NCBI GenBank assembly: GCA_046760155.1
Contig: JBHIDQ010000021.1
Location: forward strand, 1 to 17,464
Reading direction: 5' to 3'
DNA: 17,464 nt
DNA from: JBHIDQ01 sp046760155
GTDB taxonomy: Bacteria > Chloroflexota > Dehalococcoidia > Dehalococcoidales > RBG-16-60-22
The notes under the pieces were generated by a model. That model was not told the DNA's origin and did not search any database. It worked only from the letters and a program-made list of their open reading frames with translations. The position numbers and the translations under genes are program-made. The number at the start of each line of letters is the position of its first letter. Position 1 is the stretch's first letter. This document shows, piece after piece, positions 1-7,933 of the stretch.

Positions 1-364
1 AGGGAGCATTCTCACACTGGTAGCAGGGAGTGGGCATAAAATAGGTGCCACCACCGGGGAGCTCTACCTCAAAGACCTCAATCCACTGCTGTCCCTTGGG
101 GACAAAATGCCCCTGGATGCACGCCTGGGTACACTGGGGCGGGGCATCGATGGTGACACAACCTTCACACTTCTTCAGGTCAATGACCATGCACCAAGCT
201 CTTACCTTTCCCTTCGCTGATGCCCCTTCAGAAGTACTGTCTGATGCCCTGACTTGCCCGATTACGGGCACAAGCGGAGACGAAAGGATAGCCAGCAGTC
301 CTGCCGCTCCTGCTGATCGTTTAATAAACTCACGTCTGTTTAGGCCCTTACCCTTACGCTGCAC
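1..364 (-). CDS. Tat-exported 4Fe-4S iron-sulfur protein (partial, C-terminus beyond the left edge)
   Basis: The visible N-terminal 121 residues start with a twin-arginine signal: NRREFIK at residues 9-15, then a hydrophobic stretch at about 18-36. This predicts folded export by the Tat system. The mature part has cysteines at 58, 66, 69, 78, 82, 114 and 117, in the pattern of electron-transfer subunits of molybdopterin oxidoreductases (DmsB/NrfC/PhsB-like). The start is the GTG at 364-362, with GGGAG at 377-373 eight bases upstream; no ATG precedes the Tat motif. The first cluster motif is expanded: C66-x2-C69, then eight residues before C78-x3-C82, instead of the usual CxxCxxCxxxC. The partner catalytic subunit would lie outside the window. 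It follows the slipin gene on the same strand with 69 bp between them. Fe-S/Tat identity is well supported; the enzyme it serves is unknown. Confidence 0.8.
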   Translation of the reverse strand, partial: MQRKGKGLNRREFIKRSAGAAGLLAILSSPLVPVIGQVRASDSTSEGASAKGKVRAWCMVIDLKKCEGCVTIDAPPQCTQACIQGHFVPKGQQWIEVFEVELPGGGTYFMPTPCYQCENAP

Positions 365-433
365 GCAAATTTCTCCCTTCCAACAACGAAAACTACCTGT
401 AGTTGTATTTCAACGTCCCGGGTGACGCTCTAC

Positions 434-1195
434 CTAGCGTTGACCTGGCTTTGGGATACTGGATAAGGCATTCTGGATATCCACCGTCAACGGGATAATG
501 GTGCTATTCCTCTCACCAGCCATCTCAACCAGGGTTTGTAGGTAGCGTAGCTGTAGTGCTACTGGCTGACTCTGAATAATCTTACCCGCTTCCGCCAATG
601 TCTCGGCAGCTAGACGTTCACCTTCAGCATGAATAACCTTGCCTCGCTTTTCTCGCTCTGCCTCAGCCTGCCTGGCCATAGCCCGCTGCATTGCCTCGGG
701 AAGAAGAACATCTTTGACTTCCACTAGTGTGGCACTGACCCCCCACGGCTCCTCACTTTCTTTGTCAATAATCTGCCGCAGTCTCAGATTTATCTGGTCA
801 CGATGGGCGAGCAGTTCATCCAGCTCCGACTGCCCGAGAACGCTTCGGAGAGTGGTCAGGGCAAGCTGGATAATAGCTTCGCGGTAGTTTTCCACATTAA
901 TCACCGCCTTCACCGGGTCAATCACCATGAAGTAGACGACAGCATCCACCCTGACCGTTACATTGTCCCTAGTTATCACCTCTTGAGGCTCCAGGACATA
1001 GGGAACAATCCGAAGGCTGACCTTGCTCATGCGGTCAACAAAAGGAATAATAACGTTGAAGCCGGGGTTTCTGACTCCGACCAGCCGCCCAAAGCGAAGT
1101 ACCACCCCCCGCTCATACTGTTTCACAATCCTGATGGCGGCCGCTAATAGCACCAGGGCTGCGACAACGATAAGAAAGATAATCCAAGCACTCAT
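434..1195 (-). CDS. SPFH/stomatin-like membrane protein (slipin)
   Basis: This 253-residue protein has one N-terminal membrane segment (about residues 4-22), then an SPFH/Band 7 domain beginning with the typical YERGVVLRFGRL (about 27-38). A charged, Ala/Glu-rich helical stretch (about 165-205) follows, as expected for oligomerising stomatins. Length and order fit bacterial slipins, which form large membrane-associated rings and are linked to membrane-protein quality control. The usual NfeD/ClpP-like partner gene is not next to it in the window. The start ATG is preceded by GGAGGAG in a strong ribosome binding site. It lies 50 bp after a receiver protein gene and before the Tat Fe-S gene, all on the minus strand, so co-transcription is possible. 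The family call is strong; the physiological role is not visible. Confidence 0.92.
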   Translation of the reverse strand: MSAWIIFLIVVAALVLLAAAIRIVKQYERGVVLRFGRLVGVRNPGFNVIIPFVDRMSKVSLRIVPYVLEPQEVITRDNVTVRVDAVVYFMVIDPVKAVINVENYREAIIQLALTTLRSVLGQSELDELLAHRDQINLRLRQIIDKESEEPWGVSATLVEVKDVLLPEAMQRAMARQAEAEREKRGKVIHAEGERLAAETLAEAGKIIQSQPVALQLRYLQTLVEMAGERNSTIIPLTVDIQNALSSIPKPGQR

Positions 1196-1245
1196 ATTCT
1201 TTTCTGTCTCCTCCTTTTCATCTAATAATTTTTCTGTTTCGTTAC

Positions 1246-1689
1246 TTAGTGACTCTCATAGGCACCCCCATCTTTTAAGCTTGTTAACGAGTCATTAGTT
1301 AGGACTCCTGAATTGATAACCTTTCTCACACGCGTCAGCAGGTCACGCATGTCAAAAGGTTTTTGAATATAGTCATTGGGTTTGAGTCTCTCTACCAAAG
1401 CTGTGTTAGGCGGCTCAATCGAGGTAACCACTACCGGTATATTGCGCAGCGGTTCGGTCAGCCTGAGGAGACTCAAGATACCCCAGCCGTTGAAGTCAGG
1501 CAGCTTGAGATCCAGTAGGACAAGGTCCACTCTCATCTCACGCAGCACTCTGATGCCGTCAAGGCCGGTAGCGGCTTCAATAACCTCAGTGCTTTTATTT
1601 TCTAGGTTGTGTCTGATCAGCCTGCTTATTTCCCGGTCGTCCTCAACAACCAGAATCAAGAGCTGCCTGGCACCTATATTCGTTTTCAT
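1246..1689 (-). CDS. Single-domain response regulator (CheY-like receiver)
   Basis: The protein is a receiver domain with no output domain: acidic pair E17-D18-D19, phospho-acceptor D60 (VLLDLKLP), switch T89 and conserved K110 (QKPF). The last ~20 residues are a short polar tail. I chose the ATG at 1689 (147 aa). The frame stays open to an ATG at 1743, which would add 18 residues unlike any receiver N-terminus, and that ATG has no visible ribosome binding site; the SD for 1689 is also weak. A terminator and a set of 11-bp direct repeats lie just upstream, so it probably starts its own transcript, which may include the slipin gene 50 bp downstream. It may act as a phosphate relay for one of the neighbouring kinases. 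Confidence 0.85.
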   Translation of the reverse strand: MKTNIGARQLLILVVEDDREISRLIRHNLENKSTEVIEAATGLDGIRVLREMRVDLVLLDLKLPDFNGWGILSLLRLTEPLRNIPVVVTSIEPPNTALVERLKPNDYIQKPFDMRDLLTRVRKVINSGVLTNDSLTSLKDGGAYESH

Positions 1690-1748
1690 TTCCGAGCTTA
1701 GAATACCGCTTTGGCAATGAAAAAAGCATGAAAAAGCAGGCATAGAAA

Positions 1749-1781
1749 GTGAAAAATTTGTGAAAATCTGGTGACTGACAA
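1749..1781. promoter_or_regulatory. Three 11-bp-phased direct repeats (candidate OmpR/PhoB-family operator)
   Basis: GTGA occurs at 1749, 1760 and 1771, exactly 11 bp apart (GTGA-N7 three times). OmpR/PhoB-type winged-helix regulators bind tandem direct repeats of about 11 bp. The repeats sit between the terminator of the OmpR-type regulator gene and the start of the stand-alone receiver gene, a place suited to controlling the latter. The repeats are seen directly; the binding protein is inferred. Confidence 0.45.
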
Positions 1782-1811
1782 TAAGAAAGGCACCTTCGAT
1801 AAAAGGTGCCT
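1782..1811 (-). terminator. Rho-independent terminator of the kinase/regulator operon
   Basis: On the minus strand a perfect 9-bp stem (AGGCACCTT, 6-nt loop, AAGGTGCCT) is followed by TTCTTAT. It begins 24 bases after the stop codon of the OmpR-type regulator and would separate that operon from the receiver/slipin genes. Confidence 0.8.
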
Positions 1812-1835
1812 ACGAAGTTACACTATAAAATCTTC

Positions 1836-2534
1836 TCACTCAGGACAGACAAATATATAGCCAATCCCCGGTTTAGAGAGGATAAACTTGGGTTGATGGG
1901 GGTTTTCTTCTATCTTCTGGCGAAGATGACGGATATAAGCTCTTAAGTATTCTACTTCGTCTTGATATTCGAGTCCCCATACTTTTGTCAACAATTCCCG
2001 GTGTAGCATCACCCTACCCGCGTTACTCACCAATTGAGACAAGAGCTTGTACTCAATCAGAGTTAGGGCTACTTCCTGTCCCCGCACGGTAACTCTACGT
2101 TGAACGAAGTCAATGAAAATATCGCCACAGGTAAAGTTACGAGGACTGTCCACCTCCTCGGAATCTCGAGTGCGTCTTAGCACCGCTTCTATCCTGGCCA
2201 GTAGCTCCTGAACATTAAAGGGCTTGGTTACATAGTCATCAGCCCCTAATTTCAATCCTTTTACCTTGTCTATATCCTCTACTTTGGCGGTAAGCATTAT
2301 GATTGGTATTGACGCAAATTCCCTTATTCGCTGGCAAAGTTCATATCCATCTGTCTCCGGTAACATGATATCCAAGATAATCATGTCCGGCATTTCCATA
2401 TCAATAAGCTTAAGCGCCGAACGAGCATCCAAGGCAGGAAGGACCTTGTAGCCTACCGACTCCAAGTTGGCACGCACTAACCGGATCAATTGCGGATCAT
2501 CATCAACTAATAAAATCGAAGTCTTTTCTCCCAC
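1836..2534 (-). CDS. OmpR/PhoB-family response regulator
   Basis: This 232-residue DNA-binding regulator has an N-terminal receiver (residues 5-118: D11/D12, phospho-acceptor D55, T82, K104) and a C-terminal winged helix (about 132-230). The receiver includes the MLTAK and GADDYVTKPF signatures. The winged helix includes the YIRHLRQKIE recognition-helix region and the GIGYIF wing, a KdpE-like arrangement. The start is the GTG at 2534, with AAGGTGAG three bases upstream. It begins 20 bp after the membrane histidine kinase, so the two form a classic kinase-regulator pair. It is likely phosphorylated by that kinase and may bind the 11-bp repeats found just beyond its terminator. Family certain; target genes inferred. 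Confidence 0.93.
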   Translation of the reverse strand: MGEKTSILLVDDDPQLIRLVRANLESVGYKVLPALDARSALKLIDMEMPDMIILDIMLPETDGYELCQRIREFASIPIIMLTAKVEDIDKVKGLKLGADDYVTKPFNVQELLARIEAVLRRTRDSEEVDSPRNFTCGDIFIDFVQRRVTVRGQEVALTLIEYKLLSQLVSNAGRVMLHRELLTKVWGLEYQDEVEYLRAYIRHLRQKIEENPHQPKFILSKPGIGYIFVCPE

Positions 2535-2554
2535 TAGCTCACCTTCACTAATTT

Positions 2555-4903
2555 TTATTCACCGTTCTGGTGGTCCAAGGGTAAACTAAAGTAAAATTTA
2601 CTCCCCTTCCCAACCGCACTTTCGAGCCATATCTTACCTCCATGAGCTTCGATATGACCTTTAGCAATAGAAAGTCCAAGCCCACTACCTGAGGTACCAA
2701 GGGTTAATGGACTGTCCACCCTGTAGAAACGCTCGAAAACCTTATCTCTGTGTTCCGGGGGTATGCCTATCCCTTCATCACTCACGCTAACTAAGATCTC
2801 GCCCTCCCTGACTTCACCAGAAATAACGATCTCACTCCCTTCTGGTGAATATTTTATCGCATTTTCCACCAGATTGCGCAACACCTGCTCCATACAGCGA
2901 ATATCAACCTCAACCACCGGAAAAGAAGGGGCAAATTTTAGAGTAAGTTTATGGTCCTTTGCTCTCAACACGATGTCTTCGACAACCTTTCGGGTAAGTA
3001 GGGGCATGAGTACCGGCTCTTTTTCTAATTTCAAGGCGCCCGCTTCCAATTTAGCTGACTGCAGGAGCTTATCAATCAGGTCTCGCAATTCATCAGTCTT
3101 CTCATCAATAATTTGGAGGAATTCTCGCTGAGTTGCCTTAGGCCAGGAGACATTCTGACGAAGTAGTGAGGTAGAGTAACCCTTTATGAGGGTGAGTGGT
3201 GTCCGCAGCTCATGAGAGACTGAGGATATAAACTGAGATCTTAATCGGTCTGCCTCATGCAGGGCATGTGCCTCTTCCGCTTCTTTGGTTAGTTGAGCTC
3301 GCTCAATAGCTATGGCCACATAATCAGCTACGGCCTGGAACAGACGTTGATCTGACTCTGAAAAAGCCTGACGGTCGCGAAAGCTTACCATGATCAGAGC
3401 TCCAATATGTCGGTTGCGGTTATATATGTCAGCACAAATTGAGCTTTGAATCCTAGAGCGCATGGCATCGGACTGAAGGAAAATAGTGACCGCCTCTTTG
3501 ACCATATCTTGCTGCCCCTCATCTACCGGTTCCGAAATTGAGTCCAATGAACGTTTACTATTTTGGGCAAATAAGACCGGAGAAAGAGAGCCTCTTTCTA
3601 GCCCGACGGCACACTGCAGTAGCACACTATTCTGCTCAGCATTATGCAGAAGCAAGGCGCCGCCATCGGCACCAGGGATAACCTCCACCGCTTTAGCCAC
3701 CACCGCATCAAGAAGACGGGATAAATCAGGGTTGGAGGTTAGGATTTCAGACACAGAAAGCAGGGAGGAGAGTTCTTTTGTCTTCTGCTCTAGTTCGCCA
3801 TAGGAATTCTTCAGTTTTACTCTCATGTCATCAAGAGTCTGACCTAATATGCCAACCTCATCTTTTCCTAAGGTAGCCACCGGACTGATTAAGTCTCCTT
3901 CGGCTATCCTTTTGGAAGCAGTAGTAAGCATTCGTATGCGGCTACCAACATCTCGTGTGGTTACCACCACGAATAGAATAGCAACCGTGACCAGTCCCAC
4001 CCCAAAGAGAAGCAAATTCCGGCGCAGTTCGCGGGTAGAAGCGAGTGCTTCCTCCTCTGACTGCCGGACAACCACCCCCCACTGAGCTTCAGATAGCGGG
4101 ACAAAAGCGAGCACATCTTCCCGCTCCACCTTTTGCTCTGTTTCATGGCAGGTGTGGCATACCCCACGAGTCGGCTCTCCGGCGGCAATCAATGCGCCAA
4201 AGCGACCACTGTGGTCACTCTTTTCAAAAGGAGCCAGCTTCGGACCGGGCTCAGTTCGGGCAACGACAACCCCATTTTGATCTACAATCTCAACATAGCC
4301 GGTTTGTCCCAATCTTATCGGTCGGACGAAACCACCGATACTTGATTGCCCAAGGTCAATGGCAACGACAAGCACACCTTTGTTCCCCTGTTGGTCCTCT
4401 CTAGTGGGACTGGTCAGAAAAATAACTGGGGTATCAGTCGCTGGCGCTAAAACAAGACCAGAAATGCTCTCCCCATCTCTTCTCAGAGCTTGATTGATAT
4501 TAGGATAGGAAAGCAGATTGACGCTCTCTGCTTCTAGTAACGGTGGCTTACTCCATGTAATCTGTCCTTCTCCGTTGCTAAGGTAGATGCCATGAATATA
4601 AATTGAAAGGCGTGAATATGCGTCTTCAAGAGCTTCTATTTGAGCTCCAAAGTCACCCTCTGTCCCATCACCTTCTATCATCTGGGCAGTGCCTTTCAAC
4701 TCAGTGAGAGCGTGCGCTAGCGCTTCGTCCACGTAGTCTGCCAGTAGTTGAGCCGTAGTCAGTCGATCCTGAAGCATTCTTTCGGTAGCTTTGTTTACGG
4801 CTCGCAACCCGAGAGAGCTAAATACAATAACTCCCAGGATTAGACCCACAGTGGTTAAAAGAGTAATCTTTTTCCCAAGAGTTAGGTTAGTCAGAAACGT
4901 CAC
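2555..4903 (-). CDS. Membrane histidine kinase with haem-c-type extracytoplasmic sensor, HAMP and GAF domains
   Basis: This 782-residue kinase has a transmembrane segment at about 14-34, an extracytoplasmic sensor at about 35-295 resembling a double Cache fold, and a second membrane segment at about 296-316. Then follow HAMP (317-368), GAF (about 385-540), HisKA with H564 in SSVSHELRTPL, and a HATPase domain with N681 (NAIKY), DEGIGIP and GSGLGLSIAKG. All catalytic boxes are intact. The sensor contains a CxxCH motif (C249, C252, H253), the attachment site for c-type haem, just before the second membrane segment, suggesting redox or gas sensing outside the membrane. The start is GTG at 4903: an in-frame TGA lies two codons upstream, and GGGGG sits 8 bases before the GTG. 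It is followed 20 bp later by its likely partner regulator. Confidence 0.93.
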   Translation of the reverse strand: MTFLTNLTLGKKITLLTTVGLILGVIVFSSLGLRAVNKATERMLQDRLTTAQLLADYVDEALAHALTELKGTAQMIEGDGTEGDFGAQIEALEDAYSRLSIYIHGIYLSNGEGQITWSKPPLLEAESVNLLSYPNINQALRRDGESISGLVLAPATDTPVIFLTSPTREDQQGNKGVLVVAIDLGQSSIGGFVRPIRLGQTGYVEIVDQNGVVVARTEPGPKLAPFEKSDHSGRFGALIAAGEPTRGVCHTCHETEQKVEREDVLAFVPLSEAQWGVVVRQSEEEALASTRELRRNLLLFGVGLVTVAILFVVVTTRDVGSRIRMLTTASKRIAEGDLISPVATLGKDEVGILGQTLDDMRVKLKNSYGELEQKTKELSSLLSVSEILTSNPDLSRLLDAVVAKAVEVIPGADGGALLLHNAEQNSVLLQCAVGLERGSLSPVLFAQNSKRSLDSISEPVDEGQQDMVKEAVTIFLQSDAMRSRIQSSICADIYNRNRHIGALIMVSFRDRQAFSESDQRLFQAVADYVAIAIERAQLTKEAEEAHALHEADRLRSQFISSVSHELRTPLTLIKGYSTSLLRQNVSWPKATQREFLQIIDEKTDELRDLIDKLLQSAKLEAGALKLEKEPVLMPLLTRKVVEDIVLRAKDHKLTLKFAPSFPVVEVDIRCMEQVLRNLVENAIKYSPEGSEIVISGEVREGEILVSVSDEGIGIPPEHRDKVFERFYRVDSPLTLGTSGSGLGLSIAKGHIEAHGGKIWLESAVGKGSKFYFSLPLDHQNGE

Positions 4904-4973
4904 CGGTCATACCCCCTAGAGTGGTATTCATCCTGCCGTCCCAAAATAAGAAAACAAGTATAATTGACTCCGT

Positions 4974-5621
4974 TTATGCCTCAATACTTACTAGTCCCTT
5001 ACGTATCGCATATTTGATGAGGTCGGTATGACTGTGCAAGCCCAGTTTTTTCATTAATTTTGCCCGGTGTACCAAGACGGTCTTTAGACTAATATGCAGC
5101 TTTTCAGCAATTGCTCGGCTGGTGTAACCATTGGCAATTAACCTGAGGATTTCCCTCTCCCGTCCGGTCAAGCCATTGTACAATTCTGGTCCGGCCTGTT
5201 GTATGTAGTCGGCAACTATTGCCGAAACTGCGGAAGGGCGCAAGAAGAACTCTCCACCGTGTAAGGTGCGTATGGCGGCAACTAATTCTGAACCTATTGC
5301 TTTTTTGGGCAAGTAGCCAATGGCACCTGCTTTAATTGTGGATATTATGTATTCCTTATTGTCATACTGAGTTAGAACTAAGGTTTTTACCTTGGGATAT
5401 TTTTTCTTTATCTGACGTGTGGCCTCAAGACCGTCCATTTCAGGCATAGCTATATCCATAACAACAATATCAGGTGCCAATTCTCGTACTTTGGCAATGG
5501 CCTCCTTTCCGTCAGCTGCTTCACCAACTATCTCGATATCATCATAAATGTCCAGCAAAGCACGGATTCCATCTCGGAATACGGCGTGGTCATCTACCAC
5601 TAATATCTTTGTTTTCTCCAT
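4974..5621 (-). CDS. NarL/FixJ-family response regulator
   Basis: This 215-residue regulator has a receiver domain (D10/D11, phospho-acceptor D56 in VVMDIAMP, T84, K106) and a C-terminal LuxR-type helix-turn-helix (about 148-210). The HTH contains LTGREREILRLIANG and a recognition helix around SLKTVLVHRAKLMKKL. Length and layout are standard for the family. The ATG is preceded by GAGAGGGG six bases upstream. It is the first minus-strand gene after the divergent control region and lies 70 bp ahead of the haem-motif kinase, so it may be co-transcribed with it. NarL-like sites in the divergent region suggest autoregulation, but that is inference. No dedicated HisKA_3-type kinase, the usual NarL partner, is visible in the window. 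Confidence 0.93.
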   Translation of the reverse strand: MEKTKILVVDDHAVFRDGIRALLDIYDDIEIVGEAADGKEAIAKVRELAPDIVVMDIAMPEMDGLEATRQIKKKYPKVKTLVLTQYDNKEYIISTIKAGAIGYLPKKAIGSELVAAIRTLHGGEFFLRPSAVSAIVADYIQQAGPELYNGLTGREREILRLIANGYTSRAIAEKLHISLKTVLVHRAKLMKKLGLHSHTDLIKYAIRKGLVSIEA

Positions 5622-5775
5622 TAGTTACCCCTCTCAGCACAAGATAGTGCCAATGTCTATTTTGGGCGACTACCCTCAAAGCTATAAAGGGAAGCTAATC
5701 ACATCTCAGCTTCCCCCTACCGAAATCAACCTCATCTCCCCTAACTTCACTATGCAGATAGTATCATAGAATTAT

Positions 5776-5805
5776 CCTATTTCGGAATAGGTATTTATAC
5801 CTATT
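5776..5805. promoter_or_regulatory. Phased inverted repeats in the divergent promoter region (candidate operator)
   Basis: Three half-sites alternate in orientation: CCTATT (5776-5781), AATAGG (5786-5791) and CCTATT (5800-5805). The last two belong to a longer perfect repeat, AATAGGTAT-TT-ATACCTATT. The TACCTAT core fits the NarL heptamer consensus TACYYMT, although the orientation and spacing differ from the classical 7-2-7 site. It lies 155-184 bp from the NarL-type gene start and about 140-170 bp from the soluble kinase start. A separate 10-bp palindrome, GACATATGTC, is at 5880-5889. Confidence 0.5.
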
Positions 5806-5908
5806 TTCAAGTGAACAATGCCGTATTTATCGGCAGAGCAATTTGAGAAGATTGTTCTCTATTCCGAGTATCATAAATGGACATATGTCATCATATTTAG
5901 CATTATAG

Positions 5909-5937
5909 TTGACAAAAGTCACCATAAGTAGTAAAAA
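5909..5937 (+). promoter_or_regulatory. Candidate sigma-70 promoter for the soluble kinase
   Basis: TTGACA (5909-5914) is a perfect -35, followed by a 17-base spacer and TAAAAA (5932-5937, four of six matches to TATAAT). The expected transcript start is at about 5943-5945, on top of the GTG start codon, which would make the mRNA leaderless. The poor -10 keeps this uncertain. Confidence 0.4.
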
Positions 5938-5943
5938 AATAAT

Positions 5944-7518
5944 GTGAGTGAACGTAAGAGAATTGCTTCCTTAATCGAAAAGCAGCGCTTAGTAATCGAA
6001 AACAGAAAACTGTACGAGAAGGCTCAACGGGAACTGTCCGAACGCAAGCAGGCAGAGAATAATTTAGATAAGCGGGTTAGAGAACTCAAATGTCTTTATG
6101 GCATTGCTGACATTGCGCAAAGACCAGATATTACACGGGATGAACTATATCAAGAGATTGCCAATCTGCTTCCAGACGGTTGGCAGTATCCTAAGGTTAC
6201 CTGCGCCAGACTCACTATTAATGGCAAGGAGTTCAAGACAAAAAATTACCGGGAAACCGCATGGCAGCAATCGGCGGACATCACAGTTGATGGAGCACCA
6301 ATAGGGAGCGTAGAAATCTGTTACTTAGAGCCAAAACCAGAGATTGATGAAGGGCCGTTTCTAAAAGAAGAGAGACTGTTGCTAGATGCCGTGGCCGAAC
6401 GGGTGGGAAGAATCACCGAACAGATGCGGATGGAGGAGACACTTCGTACCGCGGAGCAAAATTTCCGTAACTCTTTGGATAATTTCCTTCTCGGCATTTG
6501 CATTGTTAGCAAAGAAGGAGAAATTCTTTATGCCAATCAGGCTGCTCTAGACATTTATGGTTGCCATGATATTAAAGAGCTAAAAGCGGCCTACGTAATA
6601 CCGAGCAGTACTCCGGAAGACTACACCGAACACCAGAAAAGGAAGGAAAAGATAAAATTAAGAAAGTTTATCCCGAATCGTCATGAAGTAAGTATCTTCC
6701 GTAAAGATGGCGAAATTCGGCATTTGGAAGTGTTTCGTAAGGAAGTGCTGTGGGGTGGTACGGCTCAATTACAGGTAATCTATCATGACATTACCGAGCG
6801 CAAGCAAGCAGAGAAGAAAGTAGTTGAATACGAGGAACTAAACAAATTGAAGACTAATCTCCTTTCCGCTGTTTCTCACGAGCTTCGTACTCCGCTAGCC
6901 ACCATAAAGGGATATTCGACCATGCTTTTGGACTATGACCATAGGCTGCAACGTGAAGAGAAGCAGGAGCACCTCCGCTCTATAGACAGAGCTACTAACA
7001 GGCTAACCGAACTTGTAGAGCGTCTTCTAGATATGTCACGGCTGGAGGCAGGGTTGCTAAAGTTGTTCCGGGAGCCTGCCAATATATCAAAGCTAACTCA
7101 GGAAGCAGTGGCTGAAGCTAAACTTCGGGCGGCCGGACACAAGATAGTATCGAACCTACCAAAGAGACTACCCAGGTTGAACATCGATGCCAGACGCGTT
7201 CGGCAGGTATTGGACAACATTCTTGATAATGCTACCAAGTACTCTGAAGAGGGAACGGAGGTAGTGGTATCAGCTCAAACAATAGGACAAGAGCTATTGA
7301 TTAGTATCGCTGACCAAGGGATGGGCATACCCGTTGAGGAACGGGAAAGGGTGTTTGACCGGATGTACCGCATCGAGCAAAGAAAGAACACTAAAATAAG
7401 GGGTGTTGGGTTGGGATTAGCCATCTGTAAAGGTCTGGTGGAGGCGCATGGTGGCCGAATCTGGGCGGAAAGCGAGCAAGGAAAAGGCAGCACATTTTCG
7501 TTCACTTTACCGCTATAG
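5944..7518 (+). CDS. Soluble PAS-containing sensor histidine kinase
   Basis: This 524-residue kinase has no membrane segment. It has a charged coiled-coil start (1-45) and a GAF-like cytosolic domain (about 45-160). The latter includes CARL near residue 87 and KEFKTKNYRET, features I recall from many Chloroflexota and archaeal kinases. Then come a PAS domain with PAC segment (about 165-288), HisKA with H312 (SAVSHELRTPL) and HATPase with N429 (DNATKY), DQGMGIP and GVGLGLAICKG. All catalytic boxes are present. The start is taken as GTG at 5944 because an in-frame TAA lies at 5932-5934 and no ATG follows nearby; there is no visible ribosome binding site. It is followed 18 bp later by a CheY-like receiver and then an OmpR-type regulator, likely partners in a cytosolic signalling pathway. 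Confidence 0.92.
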   Translation: MSERKRIASLIEKQRLVIENRKLYEKAQRELSERKQAENNLDKRVRELKCLYGIADIAQRPDITRDELYQEIANLLPDGWQYPKVTCARLTINGKEFKTKNYRETAWQQSADITVDGAPIGSVEICYLEPKPEIDEGPFLKEERLLLDAVAERVGRITEQMRMEETLRTAEQNFRNSLDNFLLGICIVSKEGEILYANQAALDIYGCHDIKELKAAYVIPSSTPEDYTEHQKRKEKIKLRKFIPNRHEVSIFRKDGEIRHLEVFRKEVLWGGTAQLQVIYHDITERKQAEKKVVEYEELNKLKTNLLSAVSHELRTPLATIKGYSTMLLDYDHRLQREEKQEHLRSIDRATNRLTELVERLLDMSRLEAGLLKLFREPANISKLTQEAVAEAKLRAAGHKIVSNLPKRLPRLNIDARRVRQVLDNILDNATKYSEEGTEVVVSAQTIGQELLISIADQGMGIPVEERERVFDRMYRIEQRKNTKIRGVGLGLAICKGLVEAHGGRIWAESEQGKGSTFSFTLPL

Positions 7519-7536
7519 AATAGTGAAGGTAAAACC

Positions 7537-7926
7537 ATGGCGAAGACGTATGAGATAAACACCGTTCTCATCATTGAGGACGAGGTCGACGTCCGAAATT
7601 TTGCGGCTCGGGTGCTCGAGCTAGAGGGCTACCAGGTTCTTCAGGCTGAGGATGTTGATACTGGCTTAAGATTGGCCAAAGAAAACCGAGTTGCTCTCGT
7701 CTTGCTGGACTTAAGACTGCCCAATCGTAGTGGCTGGGCAGTGCTGGTACTGATGAAAAATGAACCAGACCTCTCGTCGATTCCCATAATTGTCTTCACC
7801 GCCTCGGCTGGAGTAACACAACGGGAAAGGGCACTCAATATGGGTGCGGCCGACTACCTAGTCAAACCCTTGAGTGCGGCTAGTTTAAAAACAGCGGTTA
7901 ACAATATCCTGCAAACTAGGAGGTGA
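7537..7926 (+). CDS. Single-domain response regulator (CheY-like receiver)
   Basis: This 129-residue protein is a receiver domain only: E14/D15, phospho-acceptor D58 in VLLDLRLP, T88 and K110 (VKPL). The ATG has GAAGGT six bases upstream and lies 18 bp after the kinase stop. Its stop codon is inside the strong ribosome binding site of the next gene, pointing to translational linkage of kinase, receiver and OmpR-type regulator. It could act as a phosphate sink or relay, or feed another partner outside the window. It resembles the minus-strand receiver at 1246-1689 in design. Confidence 0.9.
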   Translation: MAKTYEINTVLIIEDEVDVRNFAARVLELEGYQVLQAEDVDTGLRLAKENRVALVLLDLRLPNRSGWAVLVLMKNEPDLSSIPIIVFTASAGVTQRERALNMGAADYLVKPLSAASLKTAVNNILQTRR

Positions 7927-7933
7927 TGTCAGC

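Noticed and set aside
45..425. 126-codon plus-strand ORF
   Set aside because: It lies opposite the Tat Fe-S gene, which has a clear signal motif, cysteine pattern and ribosome binding site; the plus-strand product looks like an antisense shadow.
1690..1743. Longer N-terminus for the left stand-alone receiver (ATG at 1743)
   Set aside because: The extra 18 residues do not resemble a receiver start, and the ATG at 1743 lacks a ribosome binding site and abuts the phased GTGA repeats.
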